Positions 18,016-25,598 of a stretch of DNA of 50,091 nucleotides are shown here, piece by piece. The stretch is from positions 1 to 50,091 of the forward strand of contig NZ_JPOC01000073.1 in the NCBI RefSeq assembly GCF_000738775.1. The letters run 5' to 3'. How positions within the stretch are numbered: position 1 is the stretch's first letter; each line of letters begins with the position of its first letter. The notes beneath the pieces were generated by a model. The model saw nothing but the letters and a program-made list of their open reading frames with translations. It did not search any database and was not told where the DNA came from. This stretch comes from Prescottella defluvii (GTDB lineage Bacteria > Actinomycetota > Actinomycetes > Mycobacteriales > Mycobacteriaceae). Position numbers and translations under genes: made by a program.

Positions 18016-20394
18016 TCAGTCGTGGGAGAACGCGCGGGCTATCTCCCGCTCGAGATCGAGGTACGGCTCGCCGGAGACGTCGGCCACCACCTTGGCGATG
18101 GTGCCACCGCGGAACCGGAACGGTGCCGAGTAGAGCACCGAGACGGACTGCCCGGGATCGCGCCCGACGCGAATGCCCTCACCGACCCCGGAGAACATCG
18201 CCGGCTGCACCCGCATCCCGGCGAAAGAGCCCACCGCACGGTCGTCGATATACAGCGTCGTGTCCCCGACCGGCGTGAACTGGTCGTCGGCCGCGCCGGT
18301 CCTCACGAACCGGACCCCGAGGACATGGTCGCCGGGTGTCACCGGTTCCGTGGACACCACGACCTGCTCCTCCTCGCCCAGGAAGTTGTAGACGTACTTC
18401 AGGAACCCGTCCTGCACGAACAATGTGTGCCCGCCGAGACGGCCGCCGTGCGCGAACAGGACGCCCTCCACGTCGTCCGCCGATTCGACGACTGTCTCCG
18501 CGAGCACCGAGAACGACCGGCCCCGCATCTCGAGGGCCGCACCCGGACCCACCTCCGCGGCGTCCGGGTAGTAGACGAACGAGTCGCGAGCGCCGGTGAG
18601 ATACGGCCGGTACCGCAGGAACGCGGACACGATGTCGAGGTCGTTGAGCGGCAGCCCGCCGTACTTCTCCGCCTCCGCGAACCACAGAGCCCGCATCTCG
18701 TCGAGCTTGTCCGGCCGCGCGGCAGCCAGGTCGTGGACCTGGCTGCGATCGCGCGCGATGTGGAACAACTCCCACCGGTCGTCGTCGAAGTGCGACCAGT
18801 TCGACGGCGCGGCGGGGTGGACGGTGTTCGCGAACCAGCCGTCGTGCCAGATCCCGCGGGTCCCGAGCATCGAATAGAACTGTGTCAGCTTCCCGGTTGC
18901 CGCATCGGGGTCGGCGAGGATCGGCCGGAAGCTGGTGCCCTCGAGCGGCCGCTGCGGGACGCCACCGACCAGGAGCGGTGGATCGATGCCCAGGCACTCG
19001 TAGACGGTCGGCGTGATGTCGCAGACGTTGACGTAGTGGTCGCGGATCTCGCCACGGGCCGCGATGCCGTCCGGCCACGAGATCAGGCACGGGTCCGCGA
19101 TCCCACCCTCGTGCGAGGCATACCGCTTGAACAGCTTGTACGGGGTGTTGAACGCCATCGCCCAGCCGAGGCAGTAGTGGTTGTAGGTCTCCGGGCTGCC
19201 CAACTGGTCGATCTTCGCCAACCCGTCCTCGACCTTGTCGATGTACCCGTTGAAGAACTTGTACTCGTTGACCGATCCGTTGGGTCCGCCCTCACCACTG
19301 GCCCCGTTGTCCGACAGCAACACGATCATGGTGTTGTCGAGCTGACCCGATTCCTCCAGATAGTCCAGCAACCGGCCGAGTTGGGCGTCGGTGTAGCTCT
19401 GGAACCCGGCGAACACCTCCGCCATCCGGCAGAACAGCCGCTTCTCGTCGTCGTCGAGCGACTCCCAGGGCCGCACCGTGTCCTGCTCCGGCCACGGCAG
19501 ACCCTCCGCACTGACCTCGCCGGCGTACGGGTTCATCGGGGACAGTTCGGTGTCCGCCGGAATCAGGCCGAGCCGCTTCTGATTCTCGAGGACGATCTCC
19601 CGGTACCGCTCGTAGCCCATGTCGAACCGCCCACGGTAGCGGTCCGCCCACTCCTGCGGAACCTGGTGCGGCGCATGCCCACAACCCGGACACAGATACA
19701 TGAACCACGGCTTGTCGGGGGCGATCACCTTGGAGTCGCGGATGAACTCGATCGACTTGTCCGCCAAATCCTTCGACAGGTGATACCCGTCCTCCGGCCC
19801 GTACGGAGGCTCGACCGGATGGTTGTCGTAGACCAGGTTCGGGTACCACTGGTCGGCCTCGCCGCCGAGGAACCCGTAGAACCGCTCGAACCCCCGCGCC
19901 AGGGGCCAGTTCCTTTTGGTCGCCGCGAGATTCGCTTCCTCGAGCGGCGTCAGGTGCCACTTGCCCACCGCGTAGGTGTTCCAGCCACGCTCACCCAGGA
20001 CCTCGGGCAACAATGCGCAGTCCGCCGGAATGCGACCGCTCGAATTGGTGAACCCGTCGGTGAACTCCTCGACGGTGGCCATCCCCACCGACGTCGCGTT
20101 GCGACCGGTCAGCAGCGACGCCCGGGTCGGCGAGCACAGCGCCGTCGTGTGGAACTGGCTGAGCAGCAGACCGCGGTCGGCGATCCGTTTCAGGTTGGGC
20201 ATTTCGACCAGACCGCCGTACATGTCCCACGTGCCGATGCCGGTGTCGTCCCACACGACGTACAGGACATTCGGCGCCCCTTCGGGCGCACGAGGTTCCG
20301 CGAACGGCGCCCAGTCCGGGGTCGAGTCCCGGATGTCGACCGAGACCTTGCCCGAGAAAGCCTTACCCGTGAATTCCTTGAATTCCTCAGCCAT
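18016..20394 (-). CDS. Arylsulfatase (AtsD-like, type I sulfatase)
   Basis: Hydrolyses sulfate esters. The 792-residue length and order of motifs fit the long mycobacterial AtsD group. The active-site signature CSPTRASLLTGR begins at C87, which must be converted to formylglycine by a maturation enzyme that is not encoded in this window. D49-D50 in VVWDDTG are metal ligands, and VGKWHLTP and LSDNGASGEGG are the further conserved blocks. The C-terminal third carries a beta-rich domain found in this group. No signal peptide is visible, so it is probably cytosolic. The start ATG 20394 follows GGGAGG by about eight bases. The ABC transporter genes follow 81 bases downstream on the same strand. Confidence 0.93.
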   Translation of the reverse strand: MAEEFKEFTGKAFSGKVSVDIRDSTPDWAPFAEPRAPEGAPNVLYVVWDDTGIGTWDMYGGLVEMPNLKRIADRGLLLSQFHTTALCSPTRASLLTGRNATSVGMATVEEFTDGFTNSSGRIPADCALLPEVLGERGWNTYAVGKWHLTPLEEANLAATKRNWPLARGFERFYGFLGGEADQWYPNLVYDNHPVEPPYGPEDGYHLSKDLADKSIEFIRDSKVIAPDKPWFMYLCPGCGHAPHQVPQEWADRYRGRFDMGYERYREIVLENQKRLGLIPADTELSPMNPYAGEVSAEGLPWPEQDTVRPWESLDDDEKRLFCRMAEVFAGFQSYTDAQLGRLLDYLEESGQLDNTMIVLLSDNGASGEGGPNGSVNEYKFFNGYIDKVEDGLAKIDQLGSPETYNHYCLGWAMAFNTPYKLFKRYASHEGGIADPCLISWPDGIAARGEIRDHYVNVCDITPTVYECLGIDPPLLVGGVPQRPLEGTSFRPILADPDAATGKLTQFYSMLGTRGIWHDGWFANTVHPAAPSNWSHFDDDRWELFHIARDRSQVHDLAAARPDKLDEMRALWFAEAEKYGGLPLNDLDIVSAFLRYRPYLTGARDSFVYYPDAAEVGPGAALEMRGRSFSVLAETVVESADDVEGVLFAHGGRLGGHTLFVQDGFLKYVYNFLGEEEQVVVSTEPVTPGDHVLGVRFVRTGAADDQFTPVGDTTLYIDDRAVGSFAGMRVQPAMFSGVGEGIRVGRDPGQSVSVLYSAPFRFRGGTIAKVVADVSGEPYLDLEREIARAFSHD

Positions 20395-20484
20395 AGCCGG
20401 GTCCTCCCGATGCGGTGAGAGTCTCATCATCACACGCACCGGGAGGCCGGCGGGCCGGATCGTCGGACTACGTCCGAGTTACGC

Positions 20485-21246
20485 TCACGCCCAGCGGGCC
20501 TGGCCGCCGTCCAGCGGAATCGTGGCACCGGTCAGGTACGCCGCATCGGGGCCGACCAGGAACGCGACTGCATTGCCGATGTCGGTCTCGGCGTCACCGA
20601 TCCGCCGCATCGGGATGCTCGCGACGAATGCGGCAGCCTCCTCCGGGCGCGCATCGGCCCACCGCTGCAGACCCGGCGACATCGCGTGCGGTGCAACAGC
20701 ATTGACGCGAATATTGTCCACACCCCACTCGCACGCCGCAGCACGGGTGAGTGACCGGACGGCCTCCTTCACCGACGCGTAGCCGCCGTACGAACTGGCA
20801 TCCCAGCGCACTGCGACCGACGAGACCATGTTGACGATCGCGCCGCCGCCACGCTCCTTCATGAGCGGGTAGCAGGCCTGCATCGTGCGAAGCGCCGCAA
20901 TCGGACCCGACGTGTACGCACGCTCGAGGAAGTCCGCCTCGAGATCGTTGATCGGCCCCAACGGGTTGAGGCTCGCGTTGTTGATCAGGATGTCGACACC
21001 GCCGAAGAGTGCGGCCGTCGTGTCCACCGCACGCGTGATGTCGTCCGCGCTCGACACGTCCGCGACGACCGGTTCGGCGACGCCGCCGAACGCCGCGATC
21101 GCCTCGCAGGTTTCGATCAGCTTCGACTCCGTCCGGCCGGAAACCGCGATCCGCGCGCCCTCCTTGGCGAGTGCGAATGCAATTCCCTGACCGACGCCCT
21201 GGCCGGCGCCCGTGATGAGCGCGACCTTTCCGTCCAACTTGCCCAT
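20485..21246 (-). CDS. Short-chain dehydrogenase/reductase
   Basis: A classical SDR of 253 residues: cofactor motif TGAGQGVGQG at 12-21, NNAS at 89-92, S142/S143 in NMVSSVA, and catalytic Y156 and K160 in YASVK. The C-terminal AYLTGATIPLDGG is the usual family ending. The residue pattern after strand 2 (SGRTESKL) suggests NADP preference. The start is the ATG at 21246, with GGGAG about 11 bases upstream. The substrate is unknown. It diverges from the endonuclease IV gene, and paired dyads lie in between that could regulate either gene. Confidence 0.9.
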   Translation of the reverse strand: MGKLDGKVALITGAGQGVGQGIAFALAKEGARIAVSGRTESKLIETCEAIAAFGGVAEPVVADVSSADDITRAVDTTAALFGGVDILINNASLNPLGPINDLEADFLERAYTSGPIAALRTMQACYPLMKERGGGAIVNMVSSVAVRWDASSYGGYASVKEAVRSLTRAAACEWGVDNIRVNAVAPHAMSPGLQRWADARPEEAAAFVASIPMRRIGDAETDIGNAVAFLVGPDAAYLTGATIPLDGGQARWA

Positions 21247-21267
21247 GTGGTCTCAATCTCCCGCATC

Positions 21268-21287
21268 TGTCGGTGTGCTGACCGACA
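21268..21287. promoter_or_regulatory. TGTCGGT-N6-ACCGACA dyad
   Basis: A perfect 7-base inverted repeat with a six-base spacer lies 22 bases upstream of the SDR start. The 20-base size suits a TetR-like operator. No regulator gene is adjacent. A second, smaller dyad follows at 21299-21311. Confidence 0.5.
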
Positions 21288-21298
21288 CGTAACCAGGT

Positions 21299-21311
21299 GT
21301 CGGCCGCCGAC
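21299..21311. promoter_or_regulatory. GTCGG-CCG-CCGAC dyad
   Basis: A 13-base dyad shares the GTCGG half-site with the stronger dyad at 21268-21287, about 31 bases away (roughly three helical turns). It may be a second binding site for the same regulator. Confidence 0.35.
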
Positions 21312-21348
21312 GCCGGGCGTTTCTCGATGACCGGGACCACTCCGCCGC

Positions 21349-21354
21349 TACGCT
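21349..21354 (+). promoter_or_regulatory. Putative -10 element of a leaderless endonuclease IV message
   Basis: TACGCT fits the actinobacterial TANNNT -10 and ends seven bases before the ATG at 21362, which would put the transcript start on or next to the start codon. No Shine-Dalgarno is present and the -35 is weak. Confidence 0.45.
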
Positions 21355-21361
21355 CGACGTC

Positions 21362-22138
21362 ATGCGGATCGGAGCCCATGTCCGGCAGGATGCCGACCCC
21401 ATCGGGGCCGGCGAGCGTCTCGGCGCGGACATCGTCCAGTTGTTCCTCACCGACCCCCAGAAGTGGGACAAACCCGAACCGCACCCGCAGACCGAACAGA
21501 TCCTCGCGAGTCCGATCGACGTCGTCGTCCACTCGTCGTACGTCATCAACGTCGCGAGCCTCAACAACCGGCTCCGGATGCCGTCCCGCAAGGCCGTCGC
21601 CGACCAGGCCGCCGCGGCCGCCGACATCGGCGCCGTCGGACTCGTCGTCCACGGCGGACACGTCCGCGACGGCGAGGATCCGGCCGCAGGCATCGAGAAC
21701 TGGCGCAAGCTGTTCCAACGCCAGCAGGACAAGGGCGGCTTCCCGGTCCCGATCCTCATCGAGAACACCGCCGGCGGCGACTTCGCCATGGCCCGGCACC
21801 TCGACGCGATCGGACGCCTGTGGGACGCCGTCGGCGAGTTCGATGCCGGCTTCTGCCTCGACACCTGTCACGCGTGGGCGGGCGGCGAGGAACTGCTAGG
21901 CATCGTCGAACGGGTCCGGGCGATCACCGGACGCATCGACCTGGTCCACCTGAACAACTCGCGCGACGAGTTCGACTCGGCGCGCGATCGACACGCGAAC
22001 CTCACCACCGGCCTGATCGACCCCGCGATGCTGACCGCCGTCGTGTCCGCGGCCGGTGCCCCCGTCATCCTCGAGACCCCCGCCGACGGTGTCGCCGACG
22101 ATCTGGCCTACCTCCGCGACGCTCTCGCCGGCGACTGA
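21362..22138 (+). CDS. nfo: Endonuclease IV (AP endonuclease)
   Basis: Cleaves DNA 5' of abasic sites in base excision repair. The 258-residue TIM barrel retains all nine expected zinc ligands in order: H57, H97, E134, D167, H170, H196, D209, H211 and E238, in motifs VVHGGH, IENTAGG, CLDTCHAW, HLNNSRDEFDSARDRHANL and ILETP. It corresponds to mycobacterial End (Rv0670). The start ATG at 21362 lacks a Shine-Dalgarno, and a TANNNT hexamer lies seven bases upstream, so the mRNA may be leaderless. The lipoprotein gene follows in the same direction with its own promoter-like sequence. Confidence 0.95.
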   Translation: MRIGAHVRQDADPIGAGERLGADIVQLFLTDPQKWDKPEPHPQTEQILASPIDVVVHSSYVINVASLNNRLRMPSRKAVADQAAAAADIGAVGLVVHGGHVRDGEDPAAGIENWRKLFQRQQDKGGFPVPILIENTAGGDFAMARHLDAIGRLWDAVGEFDAGFCLDTCHAWAGGEELLGIVERVRAITGRIDLVHLNNSRDEFDSARDRHANLTTGLIDPAMLTAVVSAAGAPVILETPADGVADDLAYLRDALAGD

Positions 22139-22187
22139 ACGCGTCCTACATCACACATACCGAATCGGACACGACGCCGCGTCGGAC

Positions 22188-22217
22188 CGTGACGGTGGAA
22201 CGTGCCCGCCCTACCAT
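22188..22217 (+). promoter_or_regulatory. Putative promoter of the leaderless lipoprotein gene
   Basis: GTGACG at 22188-22193 and TACCAT at 22212-22217 have an 18-base spacer. The -10 ends eight bases before the ATG at 22226, and no Shine-Dalgarno is present, so the transcript probably begins at or beside the start codon. Confidence 0.45.
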
Positions 22218-22225
22218 CGCCAGTC

Positions 22226-22855
22226 ATGACGCACCTTCGGTCCCGCCGCACGCTCGCCATCTCCACCGTCGCCGTCGCGGCGTTCGCGCTCGCCGGTTGC
22301 TCGAGCCCGGACACCGAGCAGACCTCGTCGACGACACCGATCACCACGTCGACGTCCGAGGCGTCCCCGTCGAACGTCGCGCCGCTCGCGGCCGCCGACG
22401 GCACGATGACGGAGGCCCCGACCGAGGCCGCCCCGCAGACCGGCCAGGCCTCCCCCGACGCCGCGCTGACCATCACCGACATCCGGGTCGGCAAGCACGA
22501 CGACTTCGATCGCGTGGTGTACGAGTTCGGCGGCGTCGGCAGCCCCGGATGGCAGGCCGAGATCGTGTCCACCGCGAATCAGCAGGGCAGCGGCAAGCCC
22601 CTCGCGGTCGCGGGCCAGGGCATCCTCCAGGTCCTCATCGAGGGATCGGCCATGCCGTTCCAGTCCGGTGTCGAACCGTACGCGGGCCCCAACCCACTCG
22701 AGGTCGAGTCGGGTGTCGTGGTGACCGAGGTCCGCGACGCCGGAATCTTCGAGGGGCGGGCGCAGACCCTCATCGGGCTGTCCCATCGGGATGTCGGCTA
22801 CCGCGTCTACACGCTGAGCGATCCCACCCGTCTGGTCGTCGACGTCGCGCACTGA
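22226..22855 (+). CDS. Lipoprotein with AMIN-like domain
   Basis: A 209-residue exported lipoprotein. Residues 1-25 carry an RR-containing lipoprotein signal with lipobox LAGC and acylated C25. A low-complexity Ser/Thr/Ala/Pro linker spans about 26-75. The C-terminal domain (about 80-209), beginning ALTITDIRVGKHDDFDRVVYEFGG and ending YRVYTLSDPTRLVVDVAH, matches the actinobacterial AMIN-like fold, a small beta sandwich thought to bind cell-wall components. I chose the ATG at 22226 because it sits directly before the signal peptide and has a promoter placed for a leaderless message; the frame extends 24 bases further up. A cell-envelope role is inferred. Confidence 0.85.
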   Translation: MTHLRSRRTLAISTVAVAAFALAGCSSPDTEQTSSTTPITTSTSEASPSNVAPLAAADGTMTEAPTEAAPQTGQASPDAALTITDIRVGKHDDFDRVVYEFGGVGSPGWQAEIVSTANQQGSGKPLAVAGQGILQVLIEGSAMPFQSGVEPYAGPNPLEVESGVVVTEVRDAGIFEGRAQTLIGLSHRDVGYRVYTLSDPTRLVVDVAH

Positions 22856-22875
22856 CACTCACCGGCGCTCGCCCA

Positions 22876-22906
22876 TTGACCTCGAGCAATGTTGAGGTCT
22901 TACCTT
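22876..22906 (+). promoter_or_regulatory. MerR-family (SoxR-like) promoter with 19-base spacer
   Basis: TTGACC at 22876-22881 and TACCTT at 22901-22906 are separated by exactly 19 bases, the over-long spacing typical of MerR-activated promoters. The spacer holds the dyad GACCTC (22878-22883) and GAGGTC (22894-22899). The central 18 bases CCTCGAGCAATGTTGAGG match the SoxR box at 13 of 18 positions by my alignment. The ABC exporter starts 52 bases downstream. Confidence 0.72.
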
Positions 22907-22957
22907 CGGTGTCGGACCCTGGCCGTATGGTGACCGGGCCGATGAGAGGGGCGATCG

Positions 22958-24856
22958 ATGAGCATGGAAGTCACCGCGCGGAACGCGATGTACAACGCGA
23001 TGCACGCGGAGCAGGACCGTCGCCCCTTCTCCCGCGCCACGCTGCGCCGGGTGGCGGGCTACGCCCGACCGCACCGTCGCCACATCACATGGTTCCTGCT
23101 GCTCAGCATCGTCACCGCTGCGCTGGCGGTGGCCACACCGGTCCTGGCCGGTCGCGTGGTCGACGCCATCGTCTCGGGGGACAGCACCGCCGTCGTGGTG
23201 AGCCTGGCCCTGGTCATCGCTGCGATCGCACTGCTCGAGGCGGGCCTGGCGATCGTCACCCGGTGGCTGTCCGCGAGCATCGGCGAGGATCTCATCCTCG
23301 ACCTGCGCCGGGCCGTGTTCGACCACGTCCAGCAGATGCCGGTCGCGTTCTTCACCCGCACCCGAACCGGCGCGCTGGTCAGCCGGCTCAACAACGACGT
23401 GATCGGGGCGCAACGCGCGTTCAGTAACACCCTGTCCGGCGTCGTCGGGAACCTCGTGACACTGGTGATCACGCTGATCGTGATGATCGGGATCTCGTGG
23501 CAGATCACCCTGCTGTCGTTGCTGCTGCTGCCGATCTTCGTCCTGCCGGCCCGCCGGATGGGCGCACGTCTCGCCCAACTCAATCGCGAAGCCGCCAACC
23601 ACAACTCGTCGATGAGCACGCAGATGACCGAACGGTTCTCGGCGCCGGGAGCGACGCTGGTGAAGCTGTTCGGCCGTCCGGAGCAGGAATCCGCCGAGTT
23701 CGCGGTCCGCGCCCGCCGGGTCCGCGACATCGGCGTCCGCACCGCGATGCTGCAATCGGTGTTCGTCACCGCCCTGACGCTGGTGTCGGCGCTGGCCCTC
23801 GCGCTGGTGTACGGACTGGGTGGCTTCTACGCACTGCGCGGCCAACTCGAGGCGGGCGCGGTCGTCTCGCTGGCGCTGCTGCTCACCCGGCTGTACTCAC
23901 CGTTGACGTCACTGGCGAGTGCCCGCGTGGACGTCATGAGTGCGATGGTCAGCTTCGAACGGGTCTTCGAGATCCTCGACCTGAAACCGCTCATCGCGCA
24001 GAAGCCCGACGCCGTCGACGTCCCCGCGGGCCCGGTGTCGGTCGAGTTCCGGTCCGTCGACTTCGCGTACCCCTCCGCCGACAAGGTGTCCCTCGCGTCG
24101 CTCGAGGAGGTCGCCGGACTCGACACCCGCACCGGCGGCGCCGTGCTGCACGACGTCAGCTTCCGGCTGGAGCCGGGCCGGATGGTCGCGCTGGTCGGCT
24201 CCTCCGGCGCCGGGAAGTCCACCATCGCGCAGATCCTCCCCCGGCTCTACGACGTGGACGCCGGAGCCGTCCTGATCGGCGGCGTGGACGTCCGGGAGCT
24301 GACCACCGATTCGCTACGCCGAACCGTCGGAATGGTGACGCAGGACGGGCACCTGTTCCACGAGTCGGTGCGCTCCAACCTGATGCTGGCCCGCCCCGAC
24401 GCGACCGAGGACGAACTGTGGGAGGTCCTGCGCCGGGCGCGGCTGACCGCTCTCGTCGAGTCGCTGCCCGACGGTCTCGACACCGTCGTCGGCGAGCGCG
24501 GCTACCGGTTGTCCGGCGGCGAACGGCAACGCCTCACCATCGCTCGTCTGCTCCTCGCGCAACCACGGGTCGTGATCCTCGACGAGGCCACCGCCCATCT
24601 CGACTCGACCTCCGAAGCCGCGGTCCAGGAGGCCCTGAGCGAGGCGCTCGACGGCCGGACCGCGATCGTGATCGCGCACCGACTGTCCACCATCCGCGCG
24701 GCCGACCTGATCCTCGTGGTCGAGAACGGTCGAATCGTCGAGCGCGGCAATCACTCCGAACTGCTCGCCGCCGGCGGACGCTACGCCGAACTGCACCGCA
24801 CCCAGTTCGACACCGGCGCCTCCGGGGCCCGGGTCCTCACCGAGGTGCTGCGCTGA
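22958..24856 (+). CDS. ABC multidrug-type exporter, fused membrane and ATPase domains
   Basis: A 632-residue half-transporter expected to dimerise. Six transmembrane helices lie at about residues 40-330, with the type-I exporter motif MPVAFFTRTRTGALVSRLNND. The ATPase domain has Walker A GSSGAGKST at 414-422, signature LSGGERQR at 518-525 and Walker B VVILDEATAHLD. A linker before the ATPase (VSLASLEEVAGLDTRTGG) is somewhat long. The ATG at 22958 follows AGAGGGG by six bases. It exports an unknown hydrophobic compound. The upstream promoter has the spacing and dyad of a MerR/SoxR target, which would make this an inducible efflux pump, possibly answering redox-active compounds. Confidence 0.93.
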   Translation: MSMEVTARNAMYNAMHAEQDRRPFSRATLRRVAGYARPHRRHITWFLLLSIVTAALAVATPVLAGRVVDAIVSGDSTAVVVSLALVIAAIALLEAGLAIVTRWLSASIGEDLILDLRRAVFDHVQQMPVAFFTRTRTGALVSRLNNDVIGAQRAFSNTLSGVVGNLVTLVITLIVMIGISWQITLLSLLLLPIFVLPARRMGARLAQLNREAANHNSSMSTQMTERFSAPGATLVKLFGRPEQESAEFAVRARRVRDIGVRTAMLQSVFVTALTLVSALALALVYGLGGFYALRGQLEAGAVVSLALLLTRLYSPLTSLASARVDVMSAMVSFERVFEILDLKPLIAQKPDAVDVPAGPVSVEFRSVDFAYPSADKVSLASLEEVAGLDTRTGGAVLHDVSFRLEPGRMVALVGSSGAGKSTIAQILPRLYDVDAGAVLIGGVDVRELTTDSLRRTVGMVTQDGHLFHESVRSNLMLARPDATEDELWEVLRRARLTALVESLPDGLDTVVGERGYRLSGGERQRLTIARLLLAQPRVVILDEATAHLDSTSEAAVQEALSEALDGRTAIVIAHRLSTIRAADLILVVENGRIVERGNHSELLAAGGRYAELHRTQFDTGASGARVLTEVLR

Positions 24857-24869
24857 CCGCAGCGCCGCG

Positions 24870-25415
24870 TCAGAAGAAGCGGCGGATGTTGTGGATCCGG
24901 AAGTCCGACAGCGGCCGCAGCCCGGTCGGGACACCCGTGCCGTACGCGTTGAAGACCATGCCGTTGCCGGCGTAGATCCCGACGTGGCCGGCGATGTCGT
25001 AGGTGTCCATCGTGATGACATCGCCGGGTTGCAGCACCGACAGCGGGACCAGCATGCCGCCGGTGAACCGCGCCATCTCCTGACTGGTCCGCGGCAACTC
25101 GATGCCGACCGTGCGGAACGCCCACTGCACCAGACCCGAGCAATCCCACGCGTCGGGACCGTTGCCGCCCCACAGGTACGGCTTCCCGGACTGCGTCGTG
25201 GCCGCCGCCAGGGCAGCGAGACCACGTAGGCTGGGGATCGGCAGGGGAATCGCGATGTCACCGCTGCCGGCGAACAGGCTCGCACTGCCGCTCCCACCCG
25301 AACTCCCGGGCATCGAACCCGAACCGGGGTCGGCCGCCGCGGGTGCGGCCAGAGCGATTGCACCACCCGCGATCAGGGCGGCCGCGACGAGACCTCGACG
25401 AATCGTGTGGACCAC
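24870..25415 (-). CDS. Secreted NlpC/P60 peptidoglycan hydrolase
   Basis: A 181-residue exported cell-wall peptidase. The signal peptide (about residues 1-28, RRGLVAAALIAGGAIALAAPAAA) is followed by a Gly/Ser-rich linker and a C-terminal NlpC/P60 domain (about 65-181). Catalytic C92 lies in WDCSGLVQW and H144 in AGHVGIYAG. The third polar position appears to be N156 (VFNAYGTG), where many relatives have His. I chose the GTG at 25415 because AGGAGG lies seven bases upstream; the frame continues further. Relatives of the Rip group cut the stem peptide during cell separation. It ends convergently, 13 bases from the ABC exporter stop. Confidence 0.9.
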   Translation of the reverse strand: MVHTIRRGLVAAALIAGGAIALAAPAAADPGSGSMPGSSGGSGSASLFAGSGDIAIPLPIPSLRGLAALAAATTQSGKPYLWGGNGPDAWDCSGLVQWAFRTVGIELPRTSQEMARFTGGMLVPLSVLQPGDVITMDTYDIAGHVGIYAGNGMVFNAYGTGVPTGLRPLSDFRIHNIRRFF

Positions 25416-25522
25416 GCTCGTGCCTCCTAGCTGAAGAGTGAGCCCATCCCCGACCCGCAAACTGTGAGGCACGTTACCGAGCAGGCGTCACTCCCGTCAC
25501 AGGATCGTGCGCATTTACAGGA

Positions 25523-25560
25523 AACGGGTGCCGACGAGTTTCCACTCGCCGACACCCGTT
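25523..25560 (-). terminator. Terminator of the DEAD-box helicase gene
   Basis: Two 17-base arms (25523-25539 and 25544-25560) flank a four-base loop. On the minus strand the two apparent mismatches become G-U pairs and the loop reads GGAA, a GNRA tetraloop, followed by TTTCCTGT. On the plus strand they would be C-A mismatches. The hairpin is therefore strand-specific and fits the end of the helicase transcript, 38 bases after its stop. Confidence 0.85.
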
Positions 25561-25598
25561 CCGAGCATCTCTCAGTCCTGCAGACAGGCCCTGACCGA

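Noticed and set aside
16924-20418. A 1164-residue plus-strand open frame across the sulfatase and ABC genes
   Set aside because: It is the antisense of well-recognised sulfatase, ATPase and permease genes, and its product is Arg/Val/Gly/His-rich without any family motif; a high-GC shadow frame.
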